From: Leptasterias polaris
Lineage: Eukaryota > Echinodermata > Asteroidea > Forcipulatida > Asteriidae
Direction of reading: 5' to 3'
DNA: 64,000 nucleotides
Assembly (NCBI GenBank): GCA_037783415.1
Contig: JAZGTN010000192.1
Location: 2,852,001-2,916,000 of the forward strand
Shown: piece after piece, positions 7,587-21,217 of the stretch
Layout: the number at the start of each line of letters is the position of its first letter
How positions within the stretch are numbered: the stretch's first letter is position 1
Made by a program: the position numbers and the translations under genes
Notes under the pieces: model-generated
What the model saw: the letters and a program-made list of their open reading frames with translations, nothing else
Told to the model about the DNA's origin: nothing
The model's database searches: none

Positions 7587-7667
7587 CCCTAACCCTGACC
7601 CTAACCCTTTCCCTAACCTTAACCCTAACCATGGCCCTAACCCTAATGACAAACTTAACCCTAACCT
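7587..7667. repeat. Degenerate telomere-like CCCTAA tract (unit 1)
   Basis: About ten ccctaa or closely related words occur here, with variants such as ccctga, ccttaa and cccttt and short interruptions. The animal telomere repeat is TTAGGG, so on the + strand this is the C-rich orientation. It is an interstitial relic, not a working chromosome end, since the array continues on both sides. Confidence 0.85.
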
Positions 7668-8244
7668 TTCAAATAATTTCAATACACTGCACGTTCTTCA
7701 AATTCAATTTTGTATATTTATTCATTATTAGTAAACACACTATTGTTTTTACAGATTCGTTACATTTTACTTTTAATCTTATACTACTTTACATTAACTT
7801 CTGTCAACTTGGTTCTCCTAGGAATTCCTCCTTTCCTTTTTAGTCTTACTCTGCATTCATGTAGCTACACTTCCTACTCCTTCATCGCTGTCATCTCAAA
7901 CACTTGTCCTTTTAAAATAAATTGTCTTCCATTCAGTGGTTCACGTTTGCAAAGAACCACTTTACAACGGCAAATATTTCTTGTTGCCATTTATTAACGC
8001 CTGGACCAACTTCTCAAAGTGTTCTTTTGGATGCAGTCATGTGACCATCATCAATTGGTTATTTACTCTATTGCTACATTCACACCTGTTATCGTGATCT
8101 CCAAAACTGTGATTCTTCTTCAAAGTTTACTCTGTTCTGCCAACACCGTCCTATCGTCGTCGTCTCTGTTAAGGTCACTATCGTCCATGTTAGCAGCAAA
8201 ACCTTTCCACGTCACAACCATCCGCCAGCACCCCCTAACCAAAA
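7668..8244. other. Unclassified AT-rich spacer across the unit 1/2 junction
   Basis: No recognisable gene or repeat is seen. A short hairpin (agtggttc / gaaccact) lies at 7935-7961. Several small open frames exist but look like chance: T-rich DNA gives hydrophobic peptides without known motifs, and one frame starts inside the telomere-like tract. The same sequence recurs at every unit junction, so the first 64 bases of the window belong to it. Confidence 0.5.
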
Positions 8245-9995
8245 GCAAATAAAGAAATCGTACAACATCAGTTCCTGAACAATTTGACAGTTGAAATATC
8301 ATTAAAATCGTAAAGTTTTGAAGGACACAACATCGACTCTGAAATAAGTTGAGAGTTGAACAATCATTAAGGTGGCAGTTTTAAGAGACTGGACACCATG
8401 AGGTTTGGAGAAAATTTAAGAAACAGTACGACATCGGCTCGTTAACAGTTGAAGCGTTAAACATCATTGCGCAATACAACTGGATAACATGAAGTTCGGA
8501 GAAATGTAAGAGACGACATAACTTCGGCTTGTTAGCAGTTTAACAGTTGAAAATAAATTGCAGGGTTTAAAGACTTAAGAAGAGTTGACATTTATCAACA
8601 TACCTCACATGACATTCCATGTTGAACTTATTCATGATGGATACTGCTCTTCAATCTGTGAATAATCTGAAAGCAAAAAACGACACACAGTCATAAACAT
8701 TATTTTAAGACAGTTAGCTATTCCTGTACATATTCTATGCGTATGACACTTTTCTAATCTCCAACATCAGTTCCAGAACAATTTGACAGTTCTCAAGGAA
8801 AACCACAATAGAGCACAACATCGACTCTGAAATAACTTGAGAGTTGAACAATCATTAAGATGGCAGTTTTAAGAGACTGGACAACATGAGGTTCGGAGAA
8901 ATGTAAGAGACAGAACGACATCGGCTCGTGAACAGTTGTTGAACATCATTGCGCAGGGTTTAAAAATTTAAGAAGAATTGACATTTTTCAACATACCTCA
9001 TACGACATTCTAAGTTGGCCTTCTCTTATCCATGATGGATACTGCTCTTCAATCTGTGGACAATCTGCAAGCAAAGTAGAACACACTGTCATAAACATGT
9101 CATCATGCTTGGGCAAAGTTTAAGAAACAGAACATCATTGACTTGTGAACAATTATTAGATTGCTAAATCTTTAAGAGTTGAAAAATCATTAGATTGGTA
9201 AAGTTTTGAACGACTAGATACATGAGCCTAAAAAAGAAAAGACAGCATCACATCGACTCTGGATTAAGTTGAGAGTTGAACAATCATTTGGGTGGCAAGT
9301 TTTTAAAGACTTGACAACAAGAAGTTTACAGAAAATTAAGAGAGGGCACAACATTGATTGGTATTAGATTGGTATTTATTTGAGGAGCTGGAAGACATGA
9401 ACCTCAAGGAAAACCAAAGACAGTACAACATTGGCTCTTGAGTAATATAACAGTTGAACGATCATCAAGGTGTTACGTTTCGAGAGAATGGACAACATTC
9501 CAAGACGTTCGGAGAAATTTAAGAGACAGCATAACAGTGGCTAATGAACAGTTGAAGCATTGAAAATCATTGAGCGTGGTTTAAAAAACTTTAAAAGAAT
9601 GAACATTATTCAACATACCTCACATGTCATTTCAAGATGACCTGCTCTTCAATGTGTAAATTATCTGCAAGCGTAAAAAAGACACACTGTCAAAAACATT
9701 TCATAAAATGTCATCATGCTTGGGAAAAGTTTACGAAAGCATCATTGGCTTGAGAACAATTTAAGAGTTGCAATATCAGTAGATTGGTAAATTTTTGAAC
9801 GACTAAACACATGAGCCCCAAAGAAAACCAAAGGCACCACAACATTGGCTCCTGAATACTTTTAGAACTGAACAATCATTAAGGCGGCAAGTTTTAAAAG
9901 ACTAGACATTATGAGCCTCAAGGAAAACCAATGAGAGCACAACATCTATTCTATAATAACTTGAATGATGATAAATCATTAAGGTTGCACGTTTT

Positions 9996-12900
9996 GACAA
10001 GTGTGATGCAAATTCCTTCACAAACTTGGCGCCTCCAAAACTGACCTTTTCCACAAATAATAGCCTCTACAACCAAGACCAGCCCCAGCTTGATAAATCC
10101 AGCCTGGTCCTACTGGCACGCTCCGTAAAAAAAGGCAAAACGCACAACAACAGCGCTTGCTTTTCAGTCCAATAGACTAAGCCACTTACATGTAGTAATA
10201 ATACTACTCCTTAGCGGTCAAGTCAAAGTAAACCCTGGACCTGGTCCCTCAAGCCCTGTTCCCGAATACCCGTGTGGTATCTGCAACAACGAGGTCAATG
10301 ACAGCCATGCTGCTCTCAATTGCGACACATGTGGGTTCTGGTGCCACATTCAATGTGCTGGCATTCCTGTGCATCACTATAGTATACTATAGTCAAGGCG
10401 TCAAGCAGCTTCTCGTGGATCTGCTGTGAATGTGGCTCACCGAACTTCAGCAGCTCCCTACACGCCACAACTCCAGCCGAACTTTAAAATCCTTTCTCGC
10501 CACTTGAATGGGATACAAGCTTATCTGAAACAGATCCCGGTTCTACAGCCCTTCCACAGACGTCTACACCGTGATTGCCGGCGACTTCAACTGTCCCCGA
10601 CATCGATTGGACTACGGGTACTGCATCAAACCCCAACACCGCTAGTATTCACCAAAAATTTCTTGACATACTCATGGATCATTCACTTGTGCAATTAGTC
10701 AACCAGGTCACCAGACCAATCTCCAACAGTATATTAGACCTAATCAACAGCTTGTAAGCAACATCGAATCAAACCCAGGTATTTCAGACCACAACATCAT
10801 CACCTTTAACATCAACTCAAAAACCCAAACAGCAAGCTAAACCACCCCAGAAACTCTTCATAAAACTTCTTCCATAAAGCCGACACAGCCCAACTGAAAC
10901 AGCGGGTTAATCAATTCACAGAGGACTTCCTTCACTCTGACCCAATCAGCAACACTGTTAATACAAACTGGTCCAAAATACTTGACAGTCTCAATGGCAT
11001 CCTGAATACGTGTTGTGTCCCTTCAAAGTGGAGTAAAAGTAAACGCCATCTGCCATGGATCTCAACTACCTTGAAGCGAGAGATGCGAAAGCGGGACAGA
11101 CTATACAGGGAAGCACGTAAACTCCAAAACAATAGAACCTGGTACGAATACAGACAATTCCACAATCAACAACGTCATCAATGTCAACAATGTCAACAAC
11201 GTCATCGGAGCAAGTCTTGCAGAGAAACCAAAAACTTTCTGGTCATATGTTAAACTCATGCGAACTGAGCACCTGGGCATTCCTACCCTGCGATCTGCCT
11301 CCAAAATGTGCTCAACAGACAAAGACAAGGCTGAACTGTTAAATAATTACTTCCAATGATCTGTATTCACGCAAGAAACCAACCTAAACATACCAGACAA
11401 GGGAATTTCTCCATACCCATCCATCACAAACATCGTCATAGGTATTGCTGGAGTAGAAAAGCAACTTGCAGCAATCAATCCATCTAAAGCGTGTGGACCA
11501 GATGAAATTTCACCTAAGCTTTTGAAGTTAGTTGAGCATGAAATAGCACCAGCACTAACTTTCCTTTTCCAACAATCATACAATAGTGGCACCATTCCTA
11601 CCCAATGGAAAAAAGCTCTGGTCACCAGCATCTACAAGAAGGACCCAAAATCTGATCCATCTACTTACAGGCATATCTCCTTAACCTGTGCATGCTGTAA
11701 GGTCATGGAACACATCATACTGAGCCATTTATCCAAACATCCTTCTTGATTCACAACATGGCTTCAGAGGAAAACTGTCAACTACAACACAACTCATATC
11801 TGCGACACACGATTGGGTCTTCCTAGATTTTAGCAAGGCTTTTGACAACGTGCCTCACCATCGCCTGTCAGCCAAGCTTCAATTCTATGGTGTCAGAGGT
11901 GACACGGTAAATTGGATTAGTGCATTCCTGAGTGATCGCGAACAGGCTGTGACAGTCAATGGTTCCTTTTCGTCTTGGGTTAAGGTAACATCAGGTGTAC
12001 CTCAAGGTTCAGTGTTGGGAACGACATCCAGGACCAAGTGCAATCCACATTGAGGCTTTTTGCTGATGACAGTGTTATCTATCGCAAAATCCATTGCCAG
12101 GAAGATCATTCCAAGCTCCTGCAAGACATATCATTGCTCACTGACTGGTCCGCCAAATGGTTGATGCACTTCAATATCAACAAATGTGCCTTACTATCGA
12201 ACACCAAAAAACACAAGCCCAGTCTCTTTCAATATAATATCCTTGGAACAACTCTTGCCTCAGTAGACCAGTACGATTACCTGGGAGTCACAGTGACTCA
12301 TGATCTCCGCTGGAACATCCACCACCAGAAAATGATAAATAAATCTAGCCGCACCCTTGGTCTTCTCCGCAGAACCCTCGCTCATTGCACCCAAACTGTT
12401 AAAATAACTGCCTACAAAACCCTAGTTCGCCCGCAAATGGACTACGCCTCAGAAGTCTGGAGTCCACACACATTGGATGGCCAAAAACGACTTGAGCAAA
12501 TTCATAAATCCATTGCCTCAGTAGACCAGTACGGTCACATTACTCATTAACTACCTGGGATGGGAGACACTGCATGTAAGACGCCTTCTTGCACAGTCCA
12601 CAATGTTCTTCAAAATACACCGTGGTCTAGTCAACATCCAATTGCCACCATCCATCAAACCAGCTACATACATTGCCAGACAGGATCACTCCCTCAAGAA
12701 TACCATACCGGATGCCTCAAACGACCAATACAAATTTTCATTCTACCCAAGAACAGTTAAGATCTGGAACCAACTACCATCTACAGCAGTCTTCGCACCA
12801 TCCATCTCAGCATTCCAACAGGTTGCCCTGCCAGCTATCAGAGTCCTACAGCCTCTGGCTGGCTCTAGGATGCTGTAAACCCATTTCGGCTCTTGTACAG

Positions 12901-13037
12901 TGTAAATAGCGCGCCTTTTCTTTCATTTCTCACTGCACTTCTGCACTGTCGACCAATGACGGTCACCAACGCACCATCCCAGTTTAGCTTCCTACGTGAG
13001 CTTTATAGGGATTATTTTACTCAAGACTTTTACTCAA
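9996..13037 (+). mobile_element. Dead CR1/L2-like retrotransposon (unit 2)
   Basis: This copy has all the lesions of the unit 1 copy. The RT core is 11360-12878, motif A Asp is at 11826-11828 and FADD at 12059-12070. The only difference noted is C at 12664 (Ala in the C-terminal domain). Confidence 0.88.
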
Positions 13038-14119
13038 ATGTCATCATGCTTGGGCAAAGCTTTAGGAACAGTACCGGTAAAACATTGGCTTGAAAGTAAT
13101 CATTGGATCGCTAAAATTTTAAGGGGTAAAATGTCATTAGATTGGTAAATGTGTGACAGACCAAACAACATGAGCTTCAAAGAAAACCAAAGACAGCAAA
13201 ATTATCAAGGTGTTACGTTTAGAGGGACTGGAGAGCCCGACATTCGGAAAATTTTAAGACACAGCACATTATTTTAAGAGTAGAACAATCATTTAGGTGG
13301 TCTGTTTCAAGGGACTACACAACAGGATGTTTTGAGACGGCACAACATTTGAGAGTTGAAATATCCTTAGACTAAACAACAACATAAGCCTCAACGAAAA
13401 CCACAAACAAAGCAACATAGGATCATGAACAGTTTTAAGAGTTGTACAATCATTTACATGTAGGTGGCACATTTCAAGGTACTTGACAACATGAGGTTCA
13501 GAGAAATATAACAGACGGCGCAACTTCGTCTCATGAACAGTTTAAGAGTTGAAAAACACTGCCCAGGGTTTCAAAACTTAAAGAAGAGTTGACATTAATC
13601 ACGTACCTCACATGACATTCCATGTCCACTTCTTATTCATGATGGATACTGCTCTTCAATCTGTGAATAACCAGCAAGCAGAGTAGAACACATCGTCAAA
13701 AATGTGTCATCAAACGTCATCATGCTAGGGCAAAGTTTAAGAAACAGAACAACATCAGCTCAGGAACAACTATTAGAAAGCTAAATTTTCGAACGACTAG
13801 ACACATGAGCCACAAACGAAAACCAAAGGCACCACAACATTTGCTCCTGAATACTTTAAGACTTATGAGGAACTGAACAAAATGAGGTTTGAAGAAATTT
13901 GAGAGACAGCACATCAATGGCTGGTAAAAATGTATAAATGTATAAATGTAAAATTAAAGTATCATCGGCCTTTGAATAGTTTGAGTGATGAACCAACCAT
14001 TAAGATGGCAAGTTTTAAAAGACATTATGAGCCTCAAAGAAAACCGAAGAGAGAACTTCATGGACTCTTGAATAACTTGAGTGATAAACAATTATTAAGG
14101 TGACATGTTCTGATAAATA

Positions 14120-14460
14120 ATAATATCGGCTCTTGTATAGTGTAATTCTAAAGAATGATCATTGCACTTCACACATTATTACCCCTGATCACTTGGCCAT
14201 TTATTTCATTCCTGAAACCATCTCAGCTCCCTGGGGAGTATACGGCCTGTGCTTCCAAAGCGCACTAAGCTAAATCATTCACAAGAACCATCTCTGCCCT
14301 CACAGGGACCCATTTTACCCCTGGGTGAAGAGAAGCAATTATAGTTAAGTGTCTTGCTCAAGGACACAAGTTTCATGACCAGAATTCGAACCCACACCCT
14401 GACGACTCAGCCACCAGAACTAAAGTCTGACTGATGCACTTAACTGCTCTGCCTGACATG
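14120..14460 (-). mobile_element. tRNA-derived SINE (unit 2)
   Basis: Same as the unit 1 copy. The B box is at 14381-14393 and the A-box-like segment at 14443-14454, both on the - strand. Confidence 0.7.
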
Positions 14461-14948
14461 CATTTGAAAATCATAGTGAAGGGTTTCAAAAACTTAAGAA
14501 GAACTTACATTTTTCAACATACCTCACATGACATTCCAAGTTGACCTTCTCTTATTCATGATGGATACTGCTGCTCTTCAATCTGTAAATAATCTGCAAG
14601 CAAAGTGAGACACACTGTCATTAACCTTAAACATTTGATCAAATGTCAACATGCTTGGGCAGAGTTTAAGTAACAGTACAACATTTGCTCAAGAACAATT
14701 TGAGAGTTGATATATCATTAGATTGGTAAATTTCCGTATAAAATTTGACTTAAATTTTCTTTAACTTTGACACATATTTTCTTTAAAGTTTGTTACAGAT
14801 TTTTTCCTTAAATTTTGTTACAGATTTTTCCTTAAACTTTGTTACAAATGTTACTCTCTGAAACTTTGCCAAAAAATGTACCTTTTGAAACTTTATTAAA
14901 CTTCTAACTTCTTACCCGTCCCACAGCGTTTTATTCACGAGTCTAACT

Positions 14949-15028
14949 TTTATCCGAAGTAGTTCCTCCAAATCGGCAAGTAACTTGTAAAAGTTACTTG
15001 TCGATTTGGAGGAACTACTTCGGATAAA
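14949..15028. repeat. 38-bp inverted repeat (unit 2)
   Basis: Arms 14949-14986 and 14991-15028, with the same single G/T non-pair as in unit 1. Confidence 0.92.
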
Positions 15029-15164
15029 TAAAAATAAAATTTTAATATAATAATAATATATATATACATACATAAAATAAAATAAAATAAAATAAAATAA
15101 AAATGAAAATTAAAGAAAAATAAAAAAGCGAAAAAAACCTAAAATAAGACCCTCAAAATTTTTT

Positions 15165-15310
15165 GCTAGGATAGTCCTGCGGGGCAATGCCCCGCCAAGC
15201 CCCAGGGGGGCTCCGCCCCCCTATCCCCCCTTATGAGGTCTAGGACCCCGGACCCTACGCAGCTAGACACCGACGCTGCTGGAGGGGGTAGGGGGATGGG
15301 TGGGAGGGAC
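15165..15310. other. GC-rich hairpin and G-quadruplex block (unit 2)
   Basis: Hairpins at 15179-15195 and 15204-15222; G-quadruplex motif at 15284-15308. Confidence 0.78.
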
Positions 15311-15336
15311 TATATGCTATATGCTATATATTACAC

Positions 15337-15755
15337 CTGTATTTTATGACAGTTTGCTATTCCTGTACCAGACACATTCTAACCGTATATTTTAAGACAG
15401 TTAGCTATTCTCATACCCGACACATTCAACCATACATTTTAAGACAGTTTGCTATTCTCGTACCCGATACATTCTAACCGTATATTTTAAGACAGTTTGC
15501 TAGTCTCGTACCCGATACACTCTAACCGTATATTTTAAGACAGTTTGCTAGTCTCGTACCCGATACACTCTAACCGTATATTTTAAGACAGTTTGCTAGT
15601 CTCGTACCCGATACATTCTAACCGTATATTTTAAGACAGTTTGCTATTCTCGTACCCGATACACTCTAACCGTATATTTTAAGACAGTTTGCTATTCTCG
15701 TACCCGATACATTCTAACCGTATATTTTAAGACAGTTTGCTATTCCCGTACCCGA
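15337..15755. repeat. 48-bp minisatellite (unit 2)
   Basis: Same copy number and same order of tat/tag and att/act variants as unit 1. Confidence 0.94.
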
Positions 15756-15766
15756 AATATTATAGT

Positions 15767-15847
15767 CCCTAACCCTGACCCTAACCCTTTCCCTAACCTT
15801 AACCCTAACCATGGCCCTAACCCTAATGACAAACTTAACCCTAACCT
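15767..15847. repeat. Telomere-like tract (unit 2)
   Basis: Degenerate CCCTAA words directly after the 48-bp array, same pattern of interruptions as unit 1. Confidence 0.83.
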
Positions 15848-18175
15848 TTCAAATAATTTCAATACACTGCACGTTCTTCAAATTCAATTTTGTATATTTA
15901 TTCATTATTAGTAAACACACTATTGTTTTTACAGATTCGTTACATTTTACTTTTAATCTTATACTACTTTACATTAACTTCTGTCAACTTGGTTCTCCTA
16001 GGAATTCCTCCTTTCCTTTTTAGTCTTACTCTGCATTCATGTAGCTACACTTCCTACTCCTTCATCGCTGTCATCTCAAACACTTGTCCTTTTAAAATAA
16101 ATTGTCTTCCATTCAGTGGTTCACGTTTGCAAAGAACCACTTTACAACGGCAAATATTTCTTGTTGCCATTTATTAACGCCTGGACCAACTTCTCAAAGT
16201 GTTCTTTTGGATGCAGTCATGTGACCATCATCAATTGGTTATTTACTCTATTGCTACATTCACACCTGTTATCGTGATCTCCAAAACTGTGATTCTTCTT
16301 CAAAGTTTACTCTGTTCTGCCAACACCGTCCTATCGTCGTCGTCTCTGTTAAGGTCACTATCGTCCATGTTAGCAGCAAAACCTTTCCACGTCACAACCA
16401 TCCGCCAGCACCCCCTAACCAAAAGCAAATAAAGAAATCGTACAACATCAGTTCCTGAACAATTTGACAGTTGAAATATCATTAAAATCGTAAAGTTTTG
16501 AAGGACACAACATCGACTCTGAAATAAGTTGAGAGTTGAACAATCATTAAGGTGGCAGTTTTAAGAGACTGGACACCATGAGGTTTGGAGAAAATTTAAG
16601 AAACAGTACGACATCGGCTCGTTAACAGTTGAAGCGTTAAACATCATTGCGCAATACAACTGGATAACATGAAGTTCGGAGAAATGTAAGAGACGACATA
16701 ACTTCGGCTTGTTAGCAGTTTAACAGTTGAAAATAAATTGCAGGGTTTAAAGACTTAAGAAGAGTTGACATTTATCAACATACCTCACATGACATTCCAT
16801 GTTGAACTTATTCATGATGGATACTGCTCTTCAATCTGTGAATAATCTGAAAGCAAAAAACGACACACAGTCATAAACATTATTTTAAGACAGTTAGCTA
16901 TTCCTGTACATATTCTATGCGTATGACACTTTTCTAATCTCCAACATCAGTTCCAGAACAATTTGACAGTTCTCAAGGAAAACCACAATAGAGCACAACA
17001 TCGACTCTGAAATAACTTGAGAGTTGAACAATCATTAAGATGGCAGTTTTAAGAGACTGGACAACATGAGGTTCGGAGAAATGTAAGAGACAGAACGACA
17101 TCGGCTCGTGAACAGTTGTTGAACATCATTGCGCAGGGTTTAAAAATTTAAGAAGAATTGACATTTTTCAACATACCTCATACGACATTCTAAGTTGGCC
17201 TTCTCTTATCCATGATGGATACTGCTCTTCAATCTGTGGACAATCTGCAAGCAAAGTAGAACACACTGTCATAAACATGTCATCATGCTTGGGCAAAGTT
17301 TAAGAAACAGAACATCATTGACTTGTGAACAATTATTAGATTGCTAAATCTTTAAGAGTTGAAAAATCATTAGATTGGTAAAGTTTTGAACGACTAGATA
17401 CATGAGCCTAAAAAAGAAAAGACAGCATCACATCGACTCTGGATTAAGTTGAGAGTTGAACAATCATTTGGGTGGCAAGTTTTTAAAGACTTGACAACAA
17501 GAAGTTTACAGAAAATTAAGAGAGGGCACAACATTGATTGGTATTAGATTGGTATTTATTTGAGGAGCTGGAAGACATGAACCTCAAGGAAAACCAAAGA
17601 CAGTACAACATTGGCTCTTGAGTAATATAACAGTTGAACGATCATCAAGGTGTTACGTTTCGAGAGAATGGACAACATTCCAAGACGTTCGGAGAAATTT
17701 AAGAGACAGCATAACAGTGGCTAATGAACAGTTGAAGCATTGAAAATCATTGAGCGTGGTTTAAAAAACTTTAAAAGAATGAACATTATTCAACATACCT
17801 CACATGTCATTTCAAGATGACCTGCTCTTCAATGTGTAAATTATCTGCAAGCGTAAAAAAGACACACTGTCAAAAACATTTCATAAAATGTCATCATGCT
17901 TGGGAAAAGTTTACGAAAGCATCATTGGCTTGAGAACAATTTAAGAGTTGCAATATCAGTAGATTGGTAAATTTTTGAACGACTAAACACATGAGCCCCA
18001 AAGAAAACCAAAGGCACCACAACATTGGCTCCTGAATACTTTTAGAACTGAACAATCATTAAGGCGGCAAGTTTTAAAAGACTAGACATTATGAGCCTCA
18101 AGGAAAACCAATGAGAGCACAACATCTATTCTATAATAACTTGAATGATGATAAATCATTAAGGTTGCACGTTTT

Positions 18176-21100
18176 GACAAGTGTGATGCAAATTCCTTCA
18201 CAAACTTGGCGCCTCCAAAACTGACCTTTTCCACAAATAATAGCCTCTACAACCAAGACCAGCCCCAGCTTGATAAATCCAGCCTGGTCCTACTGGCACG
18301 CTCCGTAAAAAAAGGCAAAACGCACAACAACAGCGCTTGCTTTTCAGTCCAATAGACTAAGCCACTTACATGTAGTAATAATACTACTCCTTAGCGGTCA
18401 AGTCAAAGTAAACCCTGGACCTGGTCCCTCAAGCCCTGTTCCCGAATACCCGTGTGGTATCTGCAACAACGAGGTCAATGACAGCCATGCTGCTCTCAAT
18501 TGCGACACATGTGGGTTCTGGTGCCACATTCAATGTGCTGGCATTCCTGTGCATCACTATAGTATACTATAGTCAAGGCGTCAAGCAGCTTCTCGTGGAT
18601 CTGCTGTGAATGTGGCTCACCGAACTTCAGCAGCTCCCTACACGCCACAACTCCAGCCGAACTTTAAAATCCTTTCTCGCCACTTGAATGGGATACAAGC
18701 TTATCTGAAACAGATCCCGGTTCTACAGCCCTTCCACAGACGTCTACACCGTGATTGCCGGCGACTTCAACTGTCCCCGACATCGATTGGACTACGGGTA
18801 CTGCATCAAACCCCAACACCGCTAGTATTCACCAAAAATTTCTTGACATACTCATGGATCATTCACTTGTGCAATTAGTCAACCAGGTCACCAGACCAAT
18901 CTCCAACAGTATATTAGACCTAATCAACAGCTTGTAAGCAACATCGAATCAAACCCAGGTATTTCAGACCACAACATCATCACCTTTAACATCAACTGAA
19001 AAACCCAAACAGCAAGCTAAACCACCCCAGAAACTCTTCATAAAACTTCTTCCATAAAGCCGACACAGCCCAACTGAAACAGCGGGTTAATCAATTCACA
19101 GAGGACTTCCTTCACTCTGACCCAATCAGCAACACTGTTAATACAAACTGGTCCAAAATACTTGACAGTCTCAATGGCTGGCATCCTGAATACGTGTTGT
19201 GTCCCTTCAAAGTGGAGTAAAAGTAAACGCCATCTGCCATGGATCTCAACTACCTTGAAGCGAGAGATGCGAAAGCGGGACAGACTATACAAAGCACGTA
19301 ACTCCAAAACAATAGAACCTGGTACGAATACAGACAATTCCACAATCAACAACGTCATCAATGTCAACAATGTCAACAACGTCATCGGAGCAAGTCTTGC
19401 AGAGAAACCAAAAACTTTCTGGTCATATGTTAAACTCATGCGAACTGAGCACCTGGGCATTCCTACCCTGCGATCTGCCTCCAAAATGTGCTCAACAGAC
19501 AAAGACAAGGCTGAACTGTTAAATAATTACTTCCAATGATCTGTATTCACGCAAGAAACCAACCTAAACATACCAGACAAGGGAATTTCTCCATACCCAT
19601 CCATCACAAACATCGTCATAGGTATTGCTGGAGTAGAAAAGCAACTTGCAGCAATCAATCCATCTAAAGCGTGTGGACCAGATGAAATTTCACCTAAGCT
19701 TTTGAAGTTAGTTGAGCATGAAATAGCACCAGCACTAACTTTCCTTTTCCAACAATCATACAATAGTGGCACCATTCCTACCCAATGGAAAAAAGCTCTG
19801 GTCACCAGCATCTACAAGAAGGACCCAAAATCTGATCCATCTACTTACAGGCATATCTCCTTAACCTGTGCATGCTGTAAGGTCATGGAACACATCATAC
19901 TGAGCCATTTATCCAAACATCCTTCTTGATTCACAACATGGCTTCAGAGGAAAACTGTCAACTACAACACAACTCATATCTGCGACACACGATTGGGTCT
20001 TCCTAGATTTTAGCAAGGCTTTTGACAACGTGCCTCACCATCGCCTGTCAGCCAAGCTTCAATTCTATGGTGTCAGAGGTGACACGGTAAATTGGATTAG
20101 TGCATTCCTGAGTGATCGCGAACAGGCTGTGACAGTCAATGGTTCCTTTTCGTCTTGGGTTAAGGTAACATCAGGTGTACCTCAAGGTTCAGTGTTGGGA
20201 ACGACATCCAGGACCAAGTGCAATCCACATTGAGGCTTTTTGCTGATGACAGTGTTATCTATCGCAAAATCCATTGCCAGGAAGATCATTCCAAGCTCCT
20301 GCAAGACATATCATTGCTCACTGACTGGTCCGCCAAATGGTTGATGCACTTCAATATCAACAAATGTGCCTTACTATCGAACACCAAAAAACACAAGCCC
20401 AGTCTCTTTCAATATAATATCCTTGGAACAACTCTTGCCTCAGTAGACCAGTACGATTACCTGGGAGTCACAGTGACTCATGATCTCCGCTGGAACATCC
20501 ACCACCAGAAAATGATAAATAAATCTAGCCGCACCCTTGGTCTTCTCCGCAGAACCCTCGCTCATTGCACCCAAACTGTTAAAATAACTGCCTACAAAAC
20601 CCTAGTTCGCCCGCAAATGGACTACGCCTCAGAAGTCTGGAGTCCACACACATTGGATGGCCAAAAACGACTTGAGCAAATTCATAAATCCATTGCCTCA
20701 GTAGACCAGTACGGTCACATTACTCATTAACTACCTGGGATGGGAGACACTGCATGTAAGACGCCTTCTTGCACAGTCCACAATGTTCTTCAAAATACAC
20801 CGTGGTCTAGTCAACATCCAATTGCCACCATCCATCAAACCAGCTACATACATTGCCAGACAGGATCACTCCCTCAAGAATACCATACCGGATGCCTCAA
20901 ACGACCAATACAAATTTTCATTCTACCCAAGAACAGTTAAGATCTGGAACCAACTACCATCTACAGCAGTCTTCGCACCATCCATCTCAGCATTCCAACA
21001 GGTTGCCCTGCCAGCTATCAGAGTCCTACAGCCTCTGGCTGGCTCTAGGATGCTGTAAACCCATTTCGGCTCTTGTACAGTGTAAATAGCGCGCCTTTTC

Positions 21101-21217
21101 TTTCATTTCTCACTGCACTTCTGCACTGTCGACCAATGACGGTCACCAACGCACCATCCCAGTTTAGCTTCCTACGTGAGCTTTATAGGGATTATTTTAC
21201 TCAAGACTTTTACTCAA
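18176..21217 (+). mobile_element. Dead CR1/L2-like retrotransposon (unit 3, variant copy)
   Basis: The RT core is 19540-21058, motif A Asp is at 20006-20008 and FADD at 20239-20250. It differs from other copies by TGA in place of TCA at 18997-18999, and by the +4, -3 and -1 indels between 19179 and 19301. The indels merge two frames into one 125-codon stretch at 19162-19539 running from GILNTCC to NNYFQ. About 17 residues in the middle are out of the family frame. It still ends at the TGA shared with other copies, so it is not restored. Confidence 0.88.

Larger units (their letters stand above)
1..8180. repeat. Macrosatellite unit 1
   Basis: This is the reference copy for all offsets. Variant state: C at 2638, T at 4484, T at 6984, no unit-3 indels. 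It shares T at 4484 only with unit 7. Confidence 0.95.
8181..16360. repeat. Macrosatellite unit 2
   Basis: Variant state: C at 10818, C at 12664, T at 15164. Satellite blocks lie at 8245-9995, 13038-14119 and 14461-14740. The unclassified AT-rich stretch is 15848-16424. Confidence 0.95.

Noticed and set aside
7631..7997. Two overlapping hydrophobic open frames (70 and 95 codons)
   Set aside because: One starts in the telomere-like tract, and both reflect T-rich DNA. No signal, domain or start context supports them.
8036..8045. E-box-like word gtcatgtgac as a regulatory site
   Set aside because: A single short word in AT-rich spacer is expected by chance, and there is no promoter or gene beside it.
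8019..8302. Small open frames on both strands across the unit junction
   Set aside because: Short, overlapping on opposite strands, no recognisable motif, and running into the satellite.
19038..19508. 156-codon open frame on the - strand in unit 3
   Set aside because: It is antisense to the retrotransposon linker and partly follows its microrepeat (leucine/threonine-rich run). It exists only because of the unit 3 indels.
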